From contig NC_011894.1 of the NCBI RefSeq assembly GCF_000022085.1, forward strand, positions 1,142,501 to 1,206,500: 64,000 nt of DNA. The letters run 5' to 3'. The DNA comes from Methylobacterium nodulans ORS 2060. GTDB taxonomy: Bacteria; Pseudomonadota; Alphaproteobacteria; Rhizobiales; Beijerinckiaceae. The notes beneath the pieces are model-generated. The model made no database searches. It saw only the letters and a program-made list of their open reading frames with translations, and was not told the DNA's origin. The translations under genes were made by a program, and so were the position numbers. This document shows, in pieces, positions 43,886 to 57,686 of this stretch; positions within the stretch are counted from its first letter, which is position 1, and each line of letters begins with the position of its first letter.

Positions 43886-45079
43886 GTGACGCACTGCACC
43901 GCTTCCTCCGGCCCCGTGGCCGCCCGATACGATGCGCTCGTCGCGGAGGGCGCCATCGAGCGCGATCCCGCCCAGCAGCATCTCGTCCGGCATCTCGACG
44001 CCCTGGTCTCGGCGCTGGACCAGGCTCCCACCCCGGCCAAGCCCGGCCCGCTCGGGCGCCTGTTCGGACGCCGGCCGGAGCCGGCGCCCGGACCGAGGGG
44101 CCTCTACATCTGGGGGCTCGTCGGCCGCGGCAAGACGATGCTGATGGACCTCTTCCACGAGGCGGCGCCCGGGCCGAAGCGCCGCGTGCACTTCCACGCC
44201 TTCATGGCCGACGTGCACGACCGCATCCACGCCCACCGGCAGGCCGTGAAGGCGGGGCGCGCCAAGGGCGACGACCCGATCGCCCCGGTGGCCGAGGCGC
44301 TCGCCGAGGAGGCGCGGCTCCTCTGCTTCGACGAGTTCACGGTCACCGACATCGCCGACGCCATGATCCTCGGGCGCCTGTTCACGGCCCTGTTCGGCCA
44401 GGGCGTCGTCGTAGTGGCGACCTCGAACGTCGAGCCCGACCGGCTCTACGAGGGCGGCCTCAACCGGGCCCTGTTCCTGCCCTTCATCGGGCTGCTCAAG
44501 CAGCGGGTCGCGGTGGTGCGGCTCGATTCGCGCACGGATTTCCGGCTGGAGAAGCTCGGGGGCTCGCCCGTCTACCACGTCCCGGCGGACGACGACGCCG
44601 CCGCGGCGCTGACGCGGGCCTTCCGGGCCCTCACGGGCCGCAGCGAGGGCAGCCCGGCGACCATCGCCGTGAGGGGTCACGACGTCTTCATCCCCGAGGC
44701 CGCGGGCGGCGTCGCCCGCTTCACCTTCGCGGATCTCTGCGCCCGGCCGCTCGGCGCCTCGGACTACCTCGCCCTGGCCGAGCGCTTCCACACCCTGATC
44801 GTGGAGGCGATCCCGGTCATGGATCTCGCCCAGCGCAACGAGGCCAAGCGCTTCATCACCCTGGTCGACGCGCTCTACGACACCCGCACCAAGCTCCTCG
44901 CCTCCGCCGCCGCCGAGGCCTGCGGCCTCTACCGGGCCGATACGGGTCGGGAGGCTTTCGAGTTCGAGCGCACGGTCTCGCGCCTCATCGAGATGCGCTC
45001 GGAGGAATACCTCGCCCTGCCGCACGGCCGGCCGGATTCGGAGGCGTCGGGGAGCAGCGAGGGTCTCGTGGAGACCTGA
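43886..45079 (+). CDS. zapE: Cell division ATPase ZapE (AFG1/LACE1 family)
   Basis: AAA-type ATPase of 397 residues. Walker A is GLVGRGKTMLMDLF and Walker B is LLCFDEFTVTDIADAMILGRLF, with VVVATSNVEPDRLYEGGLNRALFLPFI and a C-terminal segment NEAKRFITLVDALYDTRTKLLASA. All are diagnostic of AFG1/ZapE. GTG at 43886 with AGCGGGG upstream. In alphaproteobacteria zapE commonly precedes mdh and the suc genes, as here, though a TetR gene intervenes. ZapE affects Z-ring stability and, in mitochondria, membrane protein turnover. Confidence 0.92.
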   Translation: MTHCTASSGPVAARYDALVAEGAIERDPAQQHLVRHLDALVSALDQAPTPAKPGPLGRLFGRRPEPAPGPRGLYIWGLVGRGKTMLMDLFHEAAPGPKRRVHFHAFMADVHDRIHAHRQAVKAGRAKGDDPIAPVAEALAEEARLLCFDEFTVTDIADAMILGRLFTALFGQGVVVVATSNVEPDRLYEGGLNRALFLPFIGLLKQRVAVVRLDSRTDFRLEKLGGSPVYHVPADDDAAAALTRAFRALTGRSEGSPATIAVRGHDVFIPEAAGGVARFTFADLCARPLGASDYLALAERFHTLIVEAIPVMDLAQRNEAKRFITLVDALYDTRTKLLASAAAEACGLYRADTGREAFEFERTVSRLIEMRSEEYLALPHGRPDSEASGSSEGLVET

Positions 45080-45222
45080 GGCACCCGGCACGGCAGGAAT
45101 CCGCGCGGCCCCGCATCTCTGCCGGAGGGCTTCCCGCCCAGCGGTCTCCCGGCTAACCTCGGGTGCGGCAAGGAGCGGGCCGTCGCGCAATTCCTCTCCG
45201 TCCCGAGTTCGACAGCTTCCGC

Positions 45223-45951
45223 ATGCCTCGCACTCGCCCCGGTGCCGACCCCCGCGACGAGACCGATCCCCCGCGCAGCGGACGCAACCGGGCCGGCGCC
45301 GCGCGCCTCTCGCCCGACGGCCAGCTCCTCGTCGGCCCGGCCGTTCGGGCCCGCTCGACCCCGCCTTCCGCCGATGCGCGGCTCCTTGCCATCGCCACCG
45401 AGCATCTGCGCCGCCTCGGCCACCGGCAGGTGACGGTGGTGGGCGTCGCGGCCGAAGCCGGGATGACGCACGCCAACGTCTACCGCTACTTCCCCTCGAA
45501 GACCGCCCTCGTCGACGCGGTCGCCGGGCGTTGGCTGCGCGAGGTCGAGACGGAGCTCGCCGCCATCGCGGACGCCCCCGATCCGGCCGACGACAAGCTG
45601 GAGCGCCTGCTCCTCGCCCTGTCGACCCTGCAGCGCGAGGTGCTGGTCCAGGATCCGCACCTCTTCGCCGTGCATCGCGACGCCACCGTCGAGTCCCGGC
45701 CCATCGCCCGCCGCCACCGCGGGCGGCTGCGCCTCCTCGTCGAACGCGTGGTCGAGGAGGGCATCAATGCCGGCGCCTTCCTGCTGCGCGACCGCGAGCG
45801 CGCCCTCGCCTTCATCTTCGATGCCAGCCACCGCTTCACCCATCCGGCCTCGATCCAGCTCGACGCCGAAGTGCCGCGCGACCTGATCGAGGCCCGGTTC
45901 GGCGCCGTCATCCGGGCCATCCTGCGGGTCCTGCGCACGGGCGCGCTCTGA
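45223..45951 (+). CDS. TetR-family transcriptional regulator
   Basis: Regulator of 242 residues. After a long, probably disordered N-terminus comes the helix-turn-helix LLAIATEHLRRLGHRQVTVVGVAAEAGMTHANVYRYFPSKTALVDAVAGRWLREVE. A C-terminal TetR_C-like domain follows (LLALSTLQREVLVQDPHLFAVHRDATVESRPIARRHRGRLRLLVERVVEEGI). ATG at 45223; a later start would shorten the leader without touching the DNA-binding domain. It lies between zapE and mdh on the same strand; it may regulate itself or the TCA cluster, but nothing in the sequence proves this. Confidence 0.88.
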   Translation: MPRTRPGADPRDETDPPRSGRNRAGAARLSPDGQLLVGPAVRARSTPPSADARLLAIATEHLRRLGHRQVTVVGVAAEAGMTHANVYRYFPSKTALVDAVAGRWLREVETELAAIADAPDPADDKLERLLLALSTLQREVLVQDPHLFAVHRDATVESRPIARRHRGRLRLLVERVVEEGINAGAFLLRDRERALAFIFDASHRFTHPASIQLDAEVPRDLIEARFGAVIRAILRVLRTGAL

Positions 45952-45952
45952 A

Positions 45953-45967
45953 CGGAATGACATTCCG
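45953..45967. promoter_or_regulatory. 15-bp perfect palindrome upstream of the mdh-suc cluster
   Basis: CGGAATGACATTCCG has seven-base perfect arms and one central base, two bases after the TetR stop and about 230 bases before mdh. Such a short dyad is more like a repressor operator than a terminator. Binding protein unknown; the adjacent TetR regulator is the obvious candidate. Confidence 0.4.
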
Positions 45968-46001
45968 GCAGCGATGTAACCAACCTGGAGCGTCCGGCTA
46001 A

Positions 46002-47162
<1,161 letters not shown>

Positions 47163-47284
47163 AAAAGGCGCGCCGGGCGCATTCGGGGGAGTGGCGGACG
47201 GGGCCCCGAGCCCCGGCCGCCCGCCTCGCGGCGCTCCCATCCGCCATTTTCGCCACACGCCACTCGCCCAATCCGGGAACGCCC

Positions 47285-48481
47285 ATGAACATCCACGAAT
47301 ACCAAGCCAAGGCGGTGCTGAGGGAATTCGGTCTGCCCGTCTCGAACGGCAAGGCCATCTTCAAGGCCGCGGAGGCCGAGGCCGCCGCCCGCGAACTCGG
47401 CGGGCCGCTCTGGGTGGTGAAGTCCCAGATCCATGCCGGCGGGCGCGGCAAGGGCAAGTTCAAGGAGCCCGAGGCCGGCGAGAAGGGCGGCGTGCGCCTC
47501 GCCAAGTCGGTCGAGGAGGTGAAGACCTTCGCCGAGCAGATGCTCGGGCGCACCCTCGTGACGGTGCAGACCGGCGAGGCCGGCAAGCAGGTCAACCGCC
47601 TCTACATCGAGGAGGGCTCCGACATCGAGACGGAGTTCTACCTCTCGATGCTGGTCGACCGCGAGACCGGGCGGGTGGCCTTCGTGGTCTCGACCGAGGG
47701 CGGCATGGATATCGAGCAGGTCGCCCACGACACGCCCGAGAAGATCGTGACCTTCTCGGTCGATCCCGCCACCGGCATCATGCCCCATCACGGCCGCGCG
47801 GTCGCCAAGGCGCTCCGGCTCGCCGGCCCGCTCGCCAAGGAGGCGGAGGATCTCACCGCCAGGCTCTACCGGGCGTTCGTCGCCAAGGACATGAGCATGC
47901 TGGAGATCAACCCGCTCATCGTGACCAAGGACGGGCACCTCAAGTGCCTGGACGCCAAGATCTCCTTCGACTCGAACAGCCTCTATCGCCATCCCGAGAT
48001 CGTGCAGCTGCGCGACACGACCGAGGAGGACGAGAAGGAGATCGAGGCCTCGAAGTACGACCTGGCCTATATCGCGCTCGAGGGCACCATCGGCTGCATG
48101 GTGAACGGGGCGGGCCTGGCCATGGCCACCCTCGACATCATCAAGCTCTACGGCGAGGAGCCGGCGAACTTCCTCGATGTCGGCGGCGGCGCCTCCGAGG
48201 AGAAGGTGACGGCAGCCTTCAAGATCATCACCGCCGACCCGAACGTGAAGGGCATCCTCGTCAACATCTTCGGCGGGATCATGAAGTGCGACGTGATCGC
48301 CAACGGCGTGATCGCGGCGGTGAGGGCGGTCGGCCTGCAGGTGCCCCTGGTGGTGCGCCTCGAAGGCACGAACGTGGAGAAGGGCAAGGAGATCATCCGC
48401 TCGTCGGGCCTCAACGTGATCCCGGCGGACGATCTCGACGACGCCGCGCAGAAGATCGTCGCGGCCGTGCGCCAGCGCTGA
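47285..48481 (+). CDS. sucC: Succinate-CoA ligase (ADP-forming) beta subunit
   Basis: Subunit of 398 residues with an N-terminal ATP-grasp domain. It begins [22 protein letters not shown], has [17 protein letters not shown] and [26 protein letters not shown], and ends in the CoA-ligase domain ([47 protein letters not shown]). ATG at 47285. The 122-base gap after mdh contains GC-rich dyads but no gene. Pairs with SucD. Confidence 0.96.
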   Translation: MNIHEYQAKAVLREFGLPVSNGKAIFKAAEAEAAARELGGPLWVVKSQIHAGGRGKGKFKEPEAGEKGGVRLAKSVEEVKTFAEQMLGRTLVTVQTGEAGKQVNRLYIEEGSDIETEFYLSMLVDRETGRVAFVVSTEGGMDIEQVAHDTPEKIVTFSVDPATGIMPHHGRAVAKALRLAGPLAKEAEDLTARLYRAFVAKDMSMLEINPLIVTKDGHLKCLDAKISFDSNSLYRHPEIVQLRDTTEEDEKEIEASKYDLAYIALEGTIGCMVNGAGLAMATLDIIKLYGEEPANFLDVGGGASEEKVTAAFKIITADPNVKGILVNIFGGIMKCDVIANGVIAAVRAVGLQVPLVVRLEGTNVEKGKEIIRSSGLNVIPADDLDDAAQKIVAAVRQR

Positions 48482-48520
48482 GCCGTCCTCCCGAACCGAA
48501 CGCACCCGGAGTTCACTCCC

Positions 48521-49405
48521 GTGTCCATCCTGATCGACAAGAACACCAAGGTGATCTGCCAGGGCTTCACCGGCAAGAACGGCACCTTCCACTCCGAGCA
48601 GGCGATCGCCTACGGCACCAAGATGGTCGGCGGCACCAGCCCCGGCAAAGGCGGCTCGACCCATCTGGGCCTGCCCGTCTTCGACACGGTGGCGGAAGCC
48701 CGCGAGGCCACCGGCGCCGATGCCTCCGTCGTCTACGTGCCGCCGCCGGGCGCCGCGGACGCGATCTGCGAGGCGATCCAGGCCGAAATCCCGCTGATCG
48801 TCTGCATCACCGAAGGCATTCCGGTGCTCGACATGGTGAAGGTGAAGCGCGCCCTCGACGGGTCGAAGTCGCGCCTCGTCGGCCCGAACTGCCCCGGCAT
48901 CGTCACGGCGGGCGAGTCGAAGATCGGCATCATGCCGGCCAACATCTTCAAGCCCGGCTCGGTCGGGATCGTGTCGCGCTCCGGCACGCTCACCTACGAG
49001 GCGGTGTTCCAGACCACCAGCGCGGGCCTCGGCCAGACGACCGCCGTCGGCATCGGCGGCGACCCGGTCAAGGGCACCGAGTTCATCGACATGCTGGAGA
49101 AGTTCCTGGCCGACGAGAAGACCGAGTCGATCGTGATGATCGGCGAGATCGGCGGCTCGGCCGAGGAGGACGCGGCGCAGTTCATCGCCGACGAGGCCAA
49201 GCGCGGCCGCAAGAAGCCGATGGTCGGCTTCATCGCCGGCCGCACCGCCCCACCCGGCCGCCGCATGGGCCATGCGGGCGCGATCATCTCGGGCGGCAAG
49301 GGCGGCGCCGAGGACAAGATCGCCGCCATGGAGGCCGCCGGCATCCGGGTCTCGCCCTCGCCGGCCCGCCTCGGCAAGACGCTCGTCGAGCTCCTCCGGG
49401 GCTGA
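48521..49405 (+). CDS. sucD: Succinate-CoA ligase (ADP-forming) alpha subunit
   Basis: Subunit of 294 residues. CoA-binding part [50 protein letters not shown]. The phospho-histidine lies in [25 protein letters not shown]. The start codon is GTG at 48521, preceded by CGGAG. Follows sucC by 39 bases. Confidence 0.96.
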   Translation: MSILIDKNTKVICQGFTGKNGTFHSEQAIAYGTKMVGGTSPGKGGSTHLGLPVFDTVAEAREATGADASVVYVPPPGAADAICEAIQAEIPLIVCITEGIPVLDMVKVKRALDGSKSRLVGPNCPGIVTAGESKIGIMPANIFKPGSVGIVSRSGTLTYEAVFQTTSAGLGQTTAVGIGGDPVKGTEFIDMLEKFLADEKTESIVMIGEIGGSAEEDAAQFIADEAKRGRKKPMVGFIAGRTAPPGRRMGHAGAIISGGKGGAEDKIAAMEAAGIRVSPSPARLGKTLVELLRG

Positions 49406-49416
49406 GCCCCGGATGC

Positions 49417-49448
49417 ACCCCGCGCAGGGCTCAAATCCTGTGCGGGGT
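49417..49448 (+). terminator. Hairpin between sucD and sucA
   Basis: Arms ACCCCGCGCAGG and CCTGTGCGGGGT pair over twelve positions, with one G-U, around an eight-base loop, twelve bases after the sucD stop. No U-tract follows. It may attenuate or process the message between the ligase and the 2-oxoglutarate dehydrogenase genes. Confidence 0.55.
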
Positions 49449-49544
49449 CCGATCCCGGCCCCATATCGGGGCCCCGACCGAACACGCTGCTCGCCCGCTC
49501 CCCCCGGAGCCCGACCGAGCCGAACCCGCGGGTAGACAGACGCC

Positions 49545-52502
<2,958 letters not shown>

Positions 52503-52513
52503 CGGGCACCCTG

Positions 52514-52843
52514 ATGGCCTTCTTCTTTTGCCGGCTGATCGCCCCGCGCGCGAGCTTCCCGGGGGACATCACGCCCCGGGAAGCGGAGGTGATGCAGGCG
52601 CATCTGGCGCACTGGACGCGCTTTGCCGAGGAAGGGAAGGCGCTCGCCTTCGGGCCGGTCCTCGACCCCGCCGGAGCCTGGGGCCTCGGCCTCCTCTGCG
52701 TCGCGGACGAGGCCGAGGCGCGGAGCCTCACCGACGCCGACCCGGTCGTCACGGCCGGTCTCGGCTTCCGCTACGAGATCCATCCCATGCCGCAGCTCCG
52801 CCTCGGGCGCGCCGCGGCCTTAGAACCCGTTCCCGCTCATTGA
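52514..52843 (+). CDS. YciI-like protein within the suc cluster
   Basis: Protein of 109 residues with the dimeric alpha-beta YCII fold pattern: [59 protein letters not shown], with the family's histidine in AHLAHW, and [24 protein letters not shown] at 52514 is eleven bases from the sucA stop; sucB follows 31 bases later. So it must be expressed with the 2-oxoglutarate dehydrogenase genes. YciI proteins may be small hydrolases or lyases; no role in the complex is established. Confidence 0.82.
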   Translation: MAFFFCRLIAPRASFPGDITPREAEVMQAHLAHWTRFAEEGKALAFGPVLDPAGAWGLGLLCVADEAEARSLTDADPVVTAGLGFRYEIHPMPQLRLGRAAALEPVPAH

Positions 52844-52874
52844 GAGGAGGCGCCCCACGCCGGGGCGCGATGCC

Positions 52875-54137
52875 ATGGCCACCGAAATCCGCGTCCCGAC
52901 CCTGGGCGAGTCCGTGAACGAGGCCACGATCGGCCGCTGGTTCAAGAAGCCCGGCGACATCGTGAAGGCCGACGAGCCGCTGGTCGAGCTCGAGACCGAC
53001 AAGGTGACGCTCGAAGTCAACGCCCCCGCGGCCGGCAAGCTCGGCGACATCGTCGCCAAGGACGGCGAGACGGTGGAGCCGGGCGCGCTGCTCGGCTCGA
53101 TCGTCGAGGGCGGCGCCGCGGCCGGGAACGGCTCGGCCGAGCCCGCGGCGAAGCCCGCCGCCGCCCCCGACGCGCCGGCCCAGACCTCCTCGGCCTCCTA
53201 TGGCAGCCATGGCGAGGCGGCCCCGGCGGGCGCCCGCCCGTCCCGGGACCATGGCCCGGCGGTGGCCCGCCTCGCCCAGGAGACCGGCGTCGATCCCGCG
53301 ACGCTTCAGGGCAGCGGCAAGGACGGCCGCGTGACCAAGGGCGACATACTGGCGGCCGCATCCGGCGCCCCGGCGCCCGCCCCGGCCCCGGCCCCGCTGC
53401 CCCAGATCGCCCGCGCGCCGTCGGCGCCGGCCGATGCCGCGCGCGAGGAGCGCGTGCGGATGACCAAGCTGCGCCAGACCATCGCCCGGCGGCTCAAGGA
53501 CGCGCAGAACATCGCCGCTATGCTGACGACGTTCAACGACGTCGACATGAGCGCGGTCATGGCCCTGCGCCAGCAATACAAGGACGTCTTCGAGAAGAAG
53601 CACGGCACGAAGCTCGGCTTCATGGGCTTCTTCACCAAGGCGGTGATCCAGGCCCTGAAGGACGTGCCGGCGGTCAACGCCGAGATCGACGGCCAGGACA
53701 TCGTCTACAAGAACTACTACCACGTCGGCATCGCGGTCGGCACCGATAAGGGCCTGGTCGTGCCGGTGGTGCGCGATGCCGACATGCTGTCGATCGCCGG
53801 CATCGAGAAGACGATCGCCAATTTCGGCCGCAAGGCCCGCGAGGGCAAGCTCTCCATCGACGAGATGCAGGGCGGCACCTTCACGATCACCAATGGCGGC
53901 ATCTACGGCTCGCTGATGTCGACGCCGATCCTCAACGCGCCGCAATCGGGCATCCTCGGCATGCACCGCATCGAGGAGCGGCCGGTCGTGCGCAATGGCA
54001 AGATCGAGGCGCGTCCGATGATGTACCTCGCCCTGTCCTACGATCACCGGATCGTGGACGGGAAGGAGGCCGTGACCTTCCTGGTGCGGGTCAAGGAGGC
54101 CCTGGAGGACCCGGCGCGCCTCGTCCTCGACCTCTGA
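52875..54137 (+). CDS. sucB: Dihydrolipoyllysine-residue succinyltransferase (E2)
   Basis: Core enzyme of 420 residues. One lipoyl domain with the lipoate lysine Lys43 in [18 protein letters not shown]; an alanine/proline linker; a peripheral-subunit-binding domain ([33 protein letters not shown]). The catalytic domain starts with [33 protein letters not shown] and holds the catalytic His391 in [17 protein letters not shown] at 52875. Transfers the succinyl group to CoA. Confidence 0.96.
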   Translation: MATEIRVPTLGESVNEATIGRWFKKPGDIVKADEPLVELETDKVTLEVNAPAAGKLGDIVAKDGETVEPGALLGSIVEGGAAAGNGSAEPAAKPAAAPDAPAQTSSASYGSHGEAAPAGARPSRDHGPAVARLAQETGVDPATLQGSGKDGRVTKGDILAAASGAPAPAPAPAPLPQIARAPSAPADAAREERVRMTKLRQTIARRLKDAQNIAAMLTTFNDVDMSAVMALRQQYKDVFEKKHGTKLGFMGFFTKAVIQALKDVPAVNAEIDGQDIVYKNYYHVGIAVGTDKGLVVPVVRDADMLSIAGIEKTIANFGRKAREGKLSIDEMQGGTFTITNGGIYGSLMSTPILNAPQSGILGMHRIEERPVVRNGKIEARPMMYLALSYDHRIVDGKEAVTFLVRVKEALEDPARLVLDL

Positions 54138-54161
54138 TCGGTGAGAGCAGGCAGCGCGGGG

Positions 54162-54195
54162 AACCCCTCTCCCGCACAGGAGAGGGAATCCCGCG
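54162..54195. repeat. CCCCTCTCCC-core hairpin between sucB and SDR gene
   Basis: ACCCCTCTCCCGCACAGGAGAGGG with flanking GGGG and GATCCCGC-like arms, a member of the family at 19246-19295 and 24408-24447 with one arm imperfect. Occupies the 115-base gap after sucB. Confidence 0.7.
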
Positions 54196-54252
54196 GTTTG
54201 CCGAAAAAGCTGAGCAAGAGACAGGGCGAGAGACAGGGAAGGACGGCGCGTG

Positions 54253-54996
54253 ATGAACAAGGTGTTGGTCGTCACCGGCGGCAGCCGCGGCATTGGGCGG
54301 GCGGTGTCGCTGCTCGCGGGCAAGCGCGGCTGGATCGTCTGCCTCTCCTACGTGGCGAACCGCGAAGCCGCGGATTCCGTCGTGCGGGAGATCGAGGCCG
54401 GCGGCGGCAAGGCGCTCGCGGTGAAGAGCGACGTGGCGGTCGAGGCCGAGGTCGCCGCCCTGTTCGCGGCGGCCGACCGCCTCGGGCCGCTCGGCGGTCT
54501 CGTCAACAATGCGGGCGTCGTCGACGTCGCGGCCCGCGTCGACGAGATGAAGGCGGCCCGCCTCACCCGCATGATGACGACCAACATCGTCGGCTCCTTC
54601 CTGTGCGCGGGGCAGGCGGTGCGGCGGATGTCGACCAGGCACGGTGGGCAGGGGGGCGCAATCGTCAATCTGTCGTCGGTCGCCGCGCGGCTCGGCGCGC
54701 CGAACCAGTATGTCGACTACGCGGCCTCGAAAGGCGCCATCGACAGCTTCACGACCGGTCTCGCGCTCGAGGTCGCGGCCGAAGGCATCCGCGTCAACGC
54801 GGTGGCGCCGGGGCTGATCGAGACCGAGATCCATGCCAGCGGCGGGCAGCCGGACCGGCTCGCCCGCCTCGGGCCGTCGGTGCCGATGAAGCGGGTCGGC
54901 ACGGCGGAGGAAGTCGCCGCCCCGATCCTCTGGCTCCTCTCGGACGAGGCCTCCTACACGACCGGCACCATCGTCACGGTCTCGGGCGGCCGCTGA
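54253..54996 (+). CDS. SDR-family oxidoreductase within the TCA cluster
   Basis: Classical short-chain dehydrogenase of 247 residues. Nucleotide motif VTGGSRGIGRAVSLLAGKRG, NNAG in LGGLVNNAGVV, catalytic Ser and YxxxK in NLSSVAARLGAPNQYVDYAASKGAIDSF, and the C-terminal YTTGTIVTVSGGR. It resembles glucose-1-dehydrogenase or 3-oxoacyl-ACP-reductase-like SDRs. ATG at 54253 with GGAAGGA nine bases upstream. Located between sucB and lpd, where it is not part of the dehydrogenase complex; substrate unknown. Confidence 0.9.
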   Translation: MNKVLVVTGGSRGIGRAVSLLAGKRGWIVCLSYVANREAADSVVREIEAGGGKALAVKSDVAVEAEVAALFAAADRLGPLGGLVNNAGVVDVAARVDEMKAARLTRMMTTNIVGSFLCAGQAVRRMSTRHGGQGGAIVNLSSVAARLGAPNQYVDYAASKGAIDSFTTGLALEVAAEGIRVNAVAPGLIETEIHASGGQPDRLARLGPSVPMKRVGTAEEVAAPILWLLSDEASYTTGTIVTVSGGR

Positions 54997-55018
54997 ACTC
55001 CCCTCCCTTCTCCATGCT

Positions 55019-55048
55019 GCCGGCGGCCCGGCGCTCCGCGCCGCCGGC
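55019..55048 (+). other. GC hairpin in the lpd leader
   Basis: Arms GCCGGCGGC and GCCGCCGGC, nine bases each, separated by twelve bases that can pair further, 21 bases before the lpd ATG. Could limit read-through from the SDR gene or modulate lpd translation. Confidence 0.4.
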
Positions 55049-55068
55049 CAACTCGCGGGTTCTCGACC

Positions 55069-56469
55069 ATGTCCTACGATCTCGTCGTCATCGGCACCGG
55101 TCCGGGCGGCTATGTCTGCGCTATCCGGGCCGCCCAGCTCGGCCTGAAGACCGCCGTGGTGGAGAAGCGCGCCACCCACGGCGGCACCTGCCTCAATGTC
55201 GGCTGCATTCCCTCGAAGGCGCTGCTGCACGCCTCCGAGGCCTTCGAGGAGACGACCAAGCACCTGCCGGTCATGGGCATCAGCGTCGGCGAGCCGCAGC
55301 TCGACTTGCCCCAGATGATGGCCTTCAAGCAGGAGGGCGTCGACGGCAACACCAAAGGCGTGGCGTTCCTGCTCAAGAAGAACGGCGTCGAGAGCTTTCA
55401 GGGCGTCGGCCGGCTCGCGGGGGCGGGCCGGGTCGAGGTGCGCCTGGAGGACGGCGGCAATCACCTGCTCGAGACCAGGAACATCGTCATCGCGACGGGC
55501 TCGGACGTGGCGAACCTGCCGGGCGTGACGATCGACGAGGAGGTGGTGGTGTCCTCGACGGGCGCCCTCGACCTTACCAAGGTACCCGAGAAGCTCCTGG
55601 TCATCGGGGCGGGGGTGATCGGGCTCGAACTCGGCTCGGTCTGGCGGCGCCTCGGGTCGGAAGTGATGGTGGTCGAGTATCTCGACCGCATCCTGCCCGG
55701 CATGGACGGCGAGGTCGGCAAGCAGTTCCAGCGCATCCTGGAGAAGCAGGGCATCAAGTTCCGCCTGTCCTCCAAGGTCACGGGCGTCGAGCGCACGAAT
55801 GTGGGCGCCAAGGTCAGGGTGGAGCCGGCCTCCGGCGGCACGGCCGAGACGCTCGAGGCCGACGTGGTGCTGGTCGCCATCGGCCGGGTGCCCTACACGA
55901 ACGGGCTCGGCCTTGAGACCGTCGGCGTCCAGCTCGACAACAAGGGCCGCATCCTCACCGACAACCTCTATGCCACGAACGTCACCGGCATCTACGCGAT
56001 CGGCGACGTCATCGCCGGGCCGATGCTGGCGCACAAGGCCGAGGACGAGGGTGTCGCGGTGGCCGAGATCCTCGCTGGCAAGGCGGGCCACGTGAATTAT
56101 GGCGTGATCCCGAACGTGGTCTACACCGCGCCGGAGGTCGCCTCGGTGGGCATGACCGAGGAGGAGCTGAAGAAGGACGGCATCGCCTACAAGACCGGCA
56201 AGTTCCCCTTCACGGCGAACGGGCGCGCCAAGGTCAACCAGACGACGGACGGCTTCGTGAAGGTGCTGGCGGATGCCGGGACCGACCGGGTGCTCGGCGT
56301 CCACATCGTGGGCGCGGATGCCGGCAACCTGATCATGGAGGTGGCGGTGGCGATGGAGTTCGGCGCGTCCTCGGAGGACATCGCCCGCACCTGCCACGCC
56401 CATCCGACCCTGACCGAGGCGGTCAAGGAGGCGGCGCTCGCGGTGGAGAAGCGCGCGCTGCACATGTGA
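55069..56469 (+). CDS. lpdA: Dihydrolipoyl dehydrogenase (E3)
   Basis: FAD-disulfide oxidoreductase of 466 residues. FAD motif VVIGTGPGGYVCAIRAAQLG, redox-active cysteines in GGTCLNVGCIPSKALL, NAD motif VIGAGVIGLELGSVWRRLG, second FAD motif IYAIGDVIAGPMLAHKAEDEG, and the C-terminal active-site His-Glu in CHAHPTLTEAVKEAAL. ATG at 55069. Reoxidises lipoyl groups of SucB and probably of other complexes. The TGA stop is the edge of a repeat element. Confidence 0.97.
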   Translation: MSYDLVVIGTGPGGYVCAIRAAQLGLKTAVVEKRATHGGTCLNVGCIPSKALLHASEAFEETTKHLPVMGISVGEPQLDLPQMMAFKQEGVDGNTKGVAFLLKKNGVESFQGVGRLAGAGRVEVRLEDGGNHLLETRNIVIATGSDVANLPGVTIDEEVVVSSTGALDLTKVPEKLLVIGAGVIGLELGSVWRRLGSEVMVVEYLDRILPGMDGEVGKQFQRILEKQGIKFRLSSKVTGVERTNVGAKVRVEPASGGTAETLEADVVLVAIGRVPYTNGLGLETVGVQLDNKGRILTDNLYATNVTGIYAIGDVIAGPMLAHKAEDEGVAVAEILAGKAGHVNYGVIPNVVYTAPEVASVGMTEEELKKDGIAYKTGKFPFTANGRAKVNQTTDGFVKVLADAGTDRVLGVHIVGADAGNLIMEVAVAMEFGASSEDIARTCHAHPTLTEAVKEAALAVEKRALHM

Positions 56470-56569
56470 TACGGCTTCCGGTTGATCTGTTCCGAGACGA
56501 GGACGCGCAGGGAACCCCTCTCCCGAGTGGACTCGTCTCGGAAGGAATCAATCGGAAACCGTATGACGG
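56468..56569. repeat. Short composite inverted-repeat element after lpdA
   Basis: Left end TGATACGGCTTCCGG and right end CGGAAACCGTATGAC are inverted copies, with an inner pair (TTCCGAGACGA / TCGTCTCGGAA) and half of a CCCCTCTCCC hairpin. It looks like an internally deleted form of the 270-bp element at 32535-32806. It begins at the TGA stop of lpdA and fills the gap to convergent aroB, so it may terminate both transcripts. Confidence 0.8.
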
Positions 56570-56573
56570 GCGC

Positions 56574-57686
56574 TCAGCCCAGCTCCTCCGCCAGGAACGC
56601 CCGCACCGCCTCGGGCTCGATCCCGGGCGCGATGAAGCTCCGGCCGATCCCGCGCGCCAGGATGAAGGTGAGGGCGCCGTCGCGCACCTTCTTGTCCTGG
56701 CGCATGGCGTCGAGGAGCTGGTCGGCATCGCCGCAGCCGCCGGGGACCTGCCGCAGCGTCGTCGGCAGGCCGGCGAGCGCGAGGTGGTTGGCCACGCGGC
56801 CGGCATCCTGGCCGGGACACAGGCCGAGCCGGGCCGAGAAGCGGAAGGCGAGGGCAAGGCCGATCGCCACCGCCTCGCCATGGACGAGGCGCGCGGATTC
56901 GTAGCGGGTCAGCCGCTCCAGGGCATGCGCGAAGGTGTGGCCGAGATTGAGGAGCGCCCGCTCGCCGTCCTCGCGCTCGTCGCGCACCACCACCCCGGCC
57001 TTGGCCCGGCAGCAGGAGGCCACCGCCCGGTCCCGCGCAGGGCCGCCGGAGAAGATCTCGGAGAAATTCGCCTCGCACCACGCGAAGAAGGCCGGGTCGT
57101 CGATGAGCCCGTACTTCGCCACCTCCGCATAGCCCGCCCGCATCTCGCGGGCCGAGAGCGTGTCGAGGGCCGCCGTGTCGGCCAGGACGAGGCTCGGCTG
57201 GTGGAAGGCGCCGATCAGGTTCTTGCCGTGCGGGGAATTGATGCCGGTCTTGCCCCCCACCGAGGAATCGACCTGGGCGAGCAGCGTCGTCGGTGCCTGC
57301 ACGAAGCGCACGCCGCGCCGCAGCACCGAAGCGGCGAAGCCCGCAAGGTCCCCGACCACGCCGCCGCCGAGCGCCAGCACGAGGTCGCGCCGCTCGATGC
57401 GGTGGGCGAGGAGTGCGTCGCAGACCTCCGTGAAGGTGGCGTAGCTCTTCGAGCCCTCGCCGGGGGGCACGGCGACGAGGGCGGCACGCAGGCCCGCAGC
57501 CTCGAGCGAGGCCCGCACCGCCTCGCCGTAGAGGCCCGCGACCGTGGTGTCGGTCACGACCGCGACCGCCCTGGCGCCCAGGGCGGCGCAGCGGGCGCCG
57601 ACCTCGGCCAGAAGGCCCCGGCCCACCAGGATGTCGTAGGCGCGCCCGCCATCGAGCGGGACATGGACGGTCTCGGGCGGGCTCAT
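56574..57686 (-). CDS. aroB: 3-Dehydroquinate synthase
   Basis: Second shikimate-pathway enzyme, 370 residues, converting DAHP to 3-dehydroquinate. Features: VTDTTVAGLYGE, PPGEGSKSYATFTEVCDALLAHRIERRDLVLALGGGVVGDLAGFAASVLRRG, then PTTLLAQVDSSVGGKTGINSPHGKNLIGAFHQP, and metal ligands in NLGHTFAHALER and HGEAVAIGL. ATG at 57686 overlaps the aroK stop by four bases. Confidence 0.96.
   Translation of the reverse strand: MSPPETVHVPLDGGRAYDILVGRGLLAEVGARCAALGARAVAVVTDTTVAGLYGEAVRASLEAAGLRAALVAVPPGEGSKSYATFTEVCDALLAHRIERRDLVLALGGGVVGDLAGFAASVLRRGVRFVQAPTTLLAQVDSSVGGKTGINSPHGKNLIGAFHQPSLVLADTAALDTLSAREMRAGYAEVAKYGLIDDPAFFAWCEANFSEIFSGGPARDRAVASCCRAKAGVVVRDEREDGERALLNLGHTFAHALERLTRYESARLVHGEAVAIGLALAFRFSARLGLCPGQDAGRVANHLALAGLPTTLRQVPGGCGDADQLLDAMRQDKKVRDGALTFILARGIGRSFIAPGIEPEAVRAFLAEELG

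Noticed and set aside
49420..49450. GGCTCAAATCC resembling a tRNA T-loop
   Set aside because: It is the loop of a simple hairpin; no acceptor, D or anticodon arms surround it.
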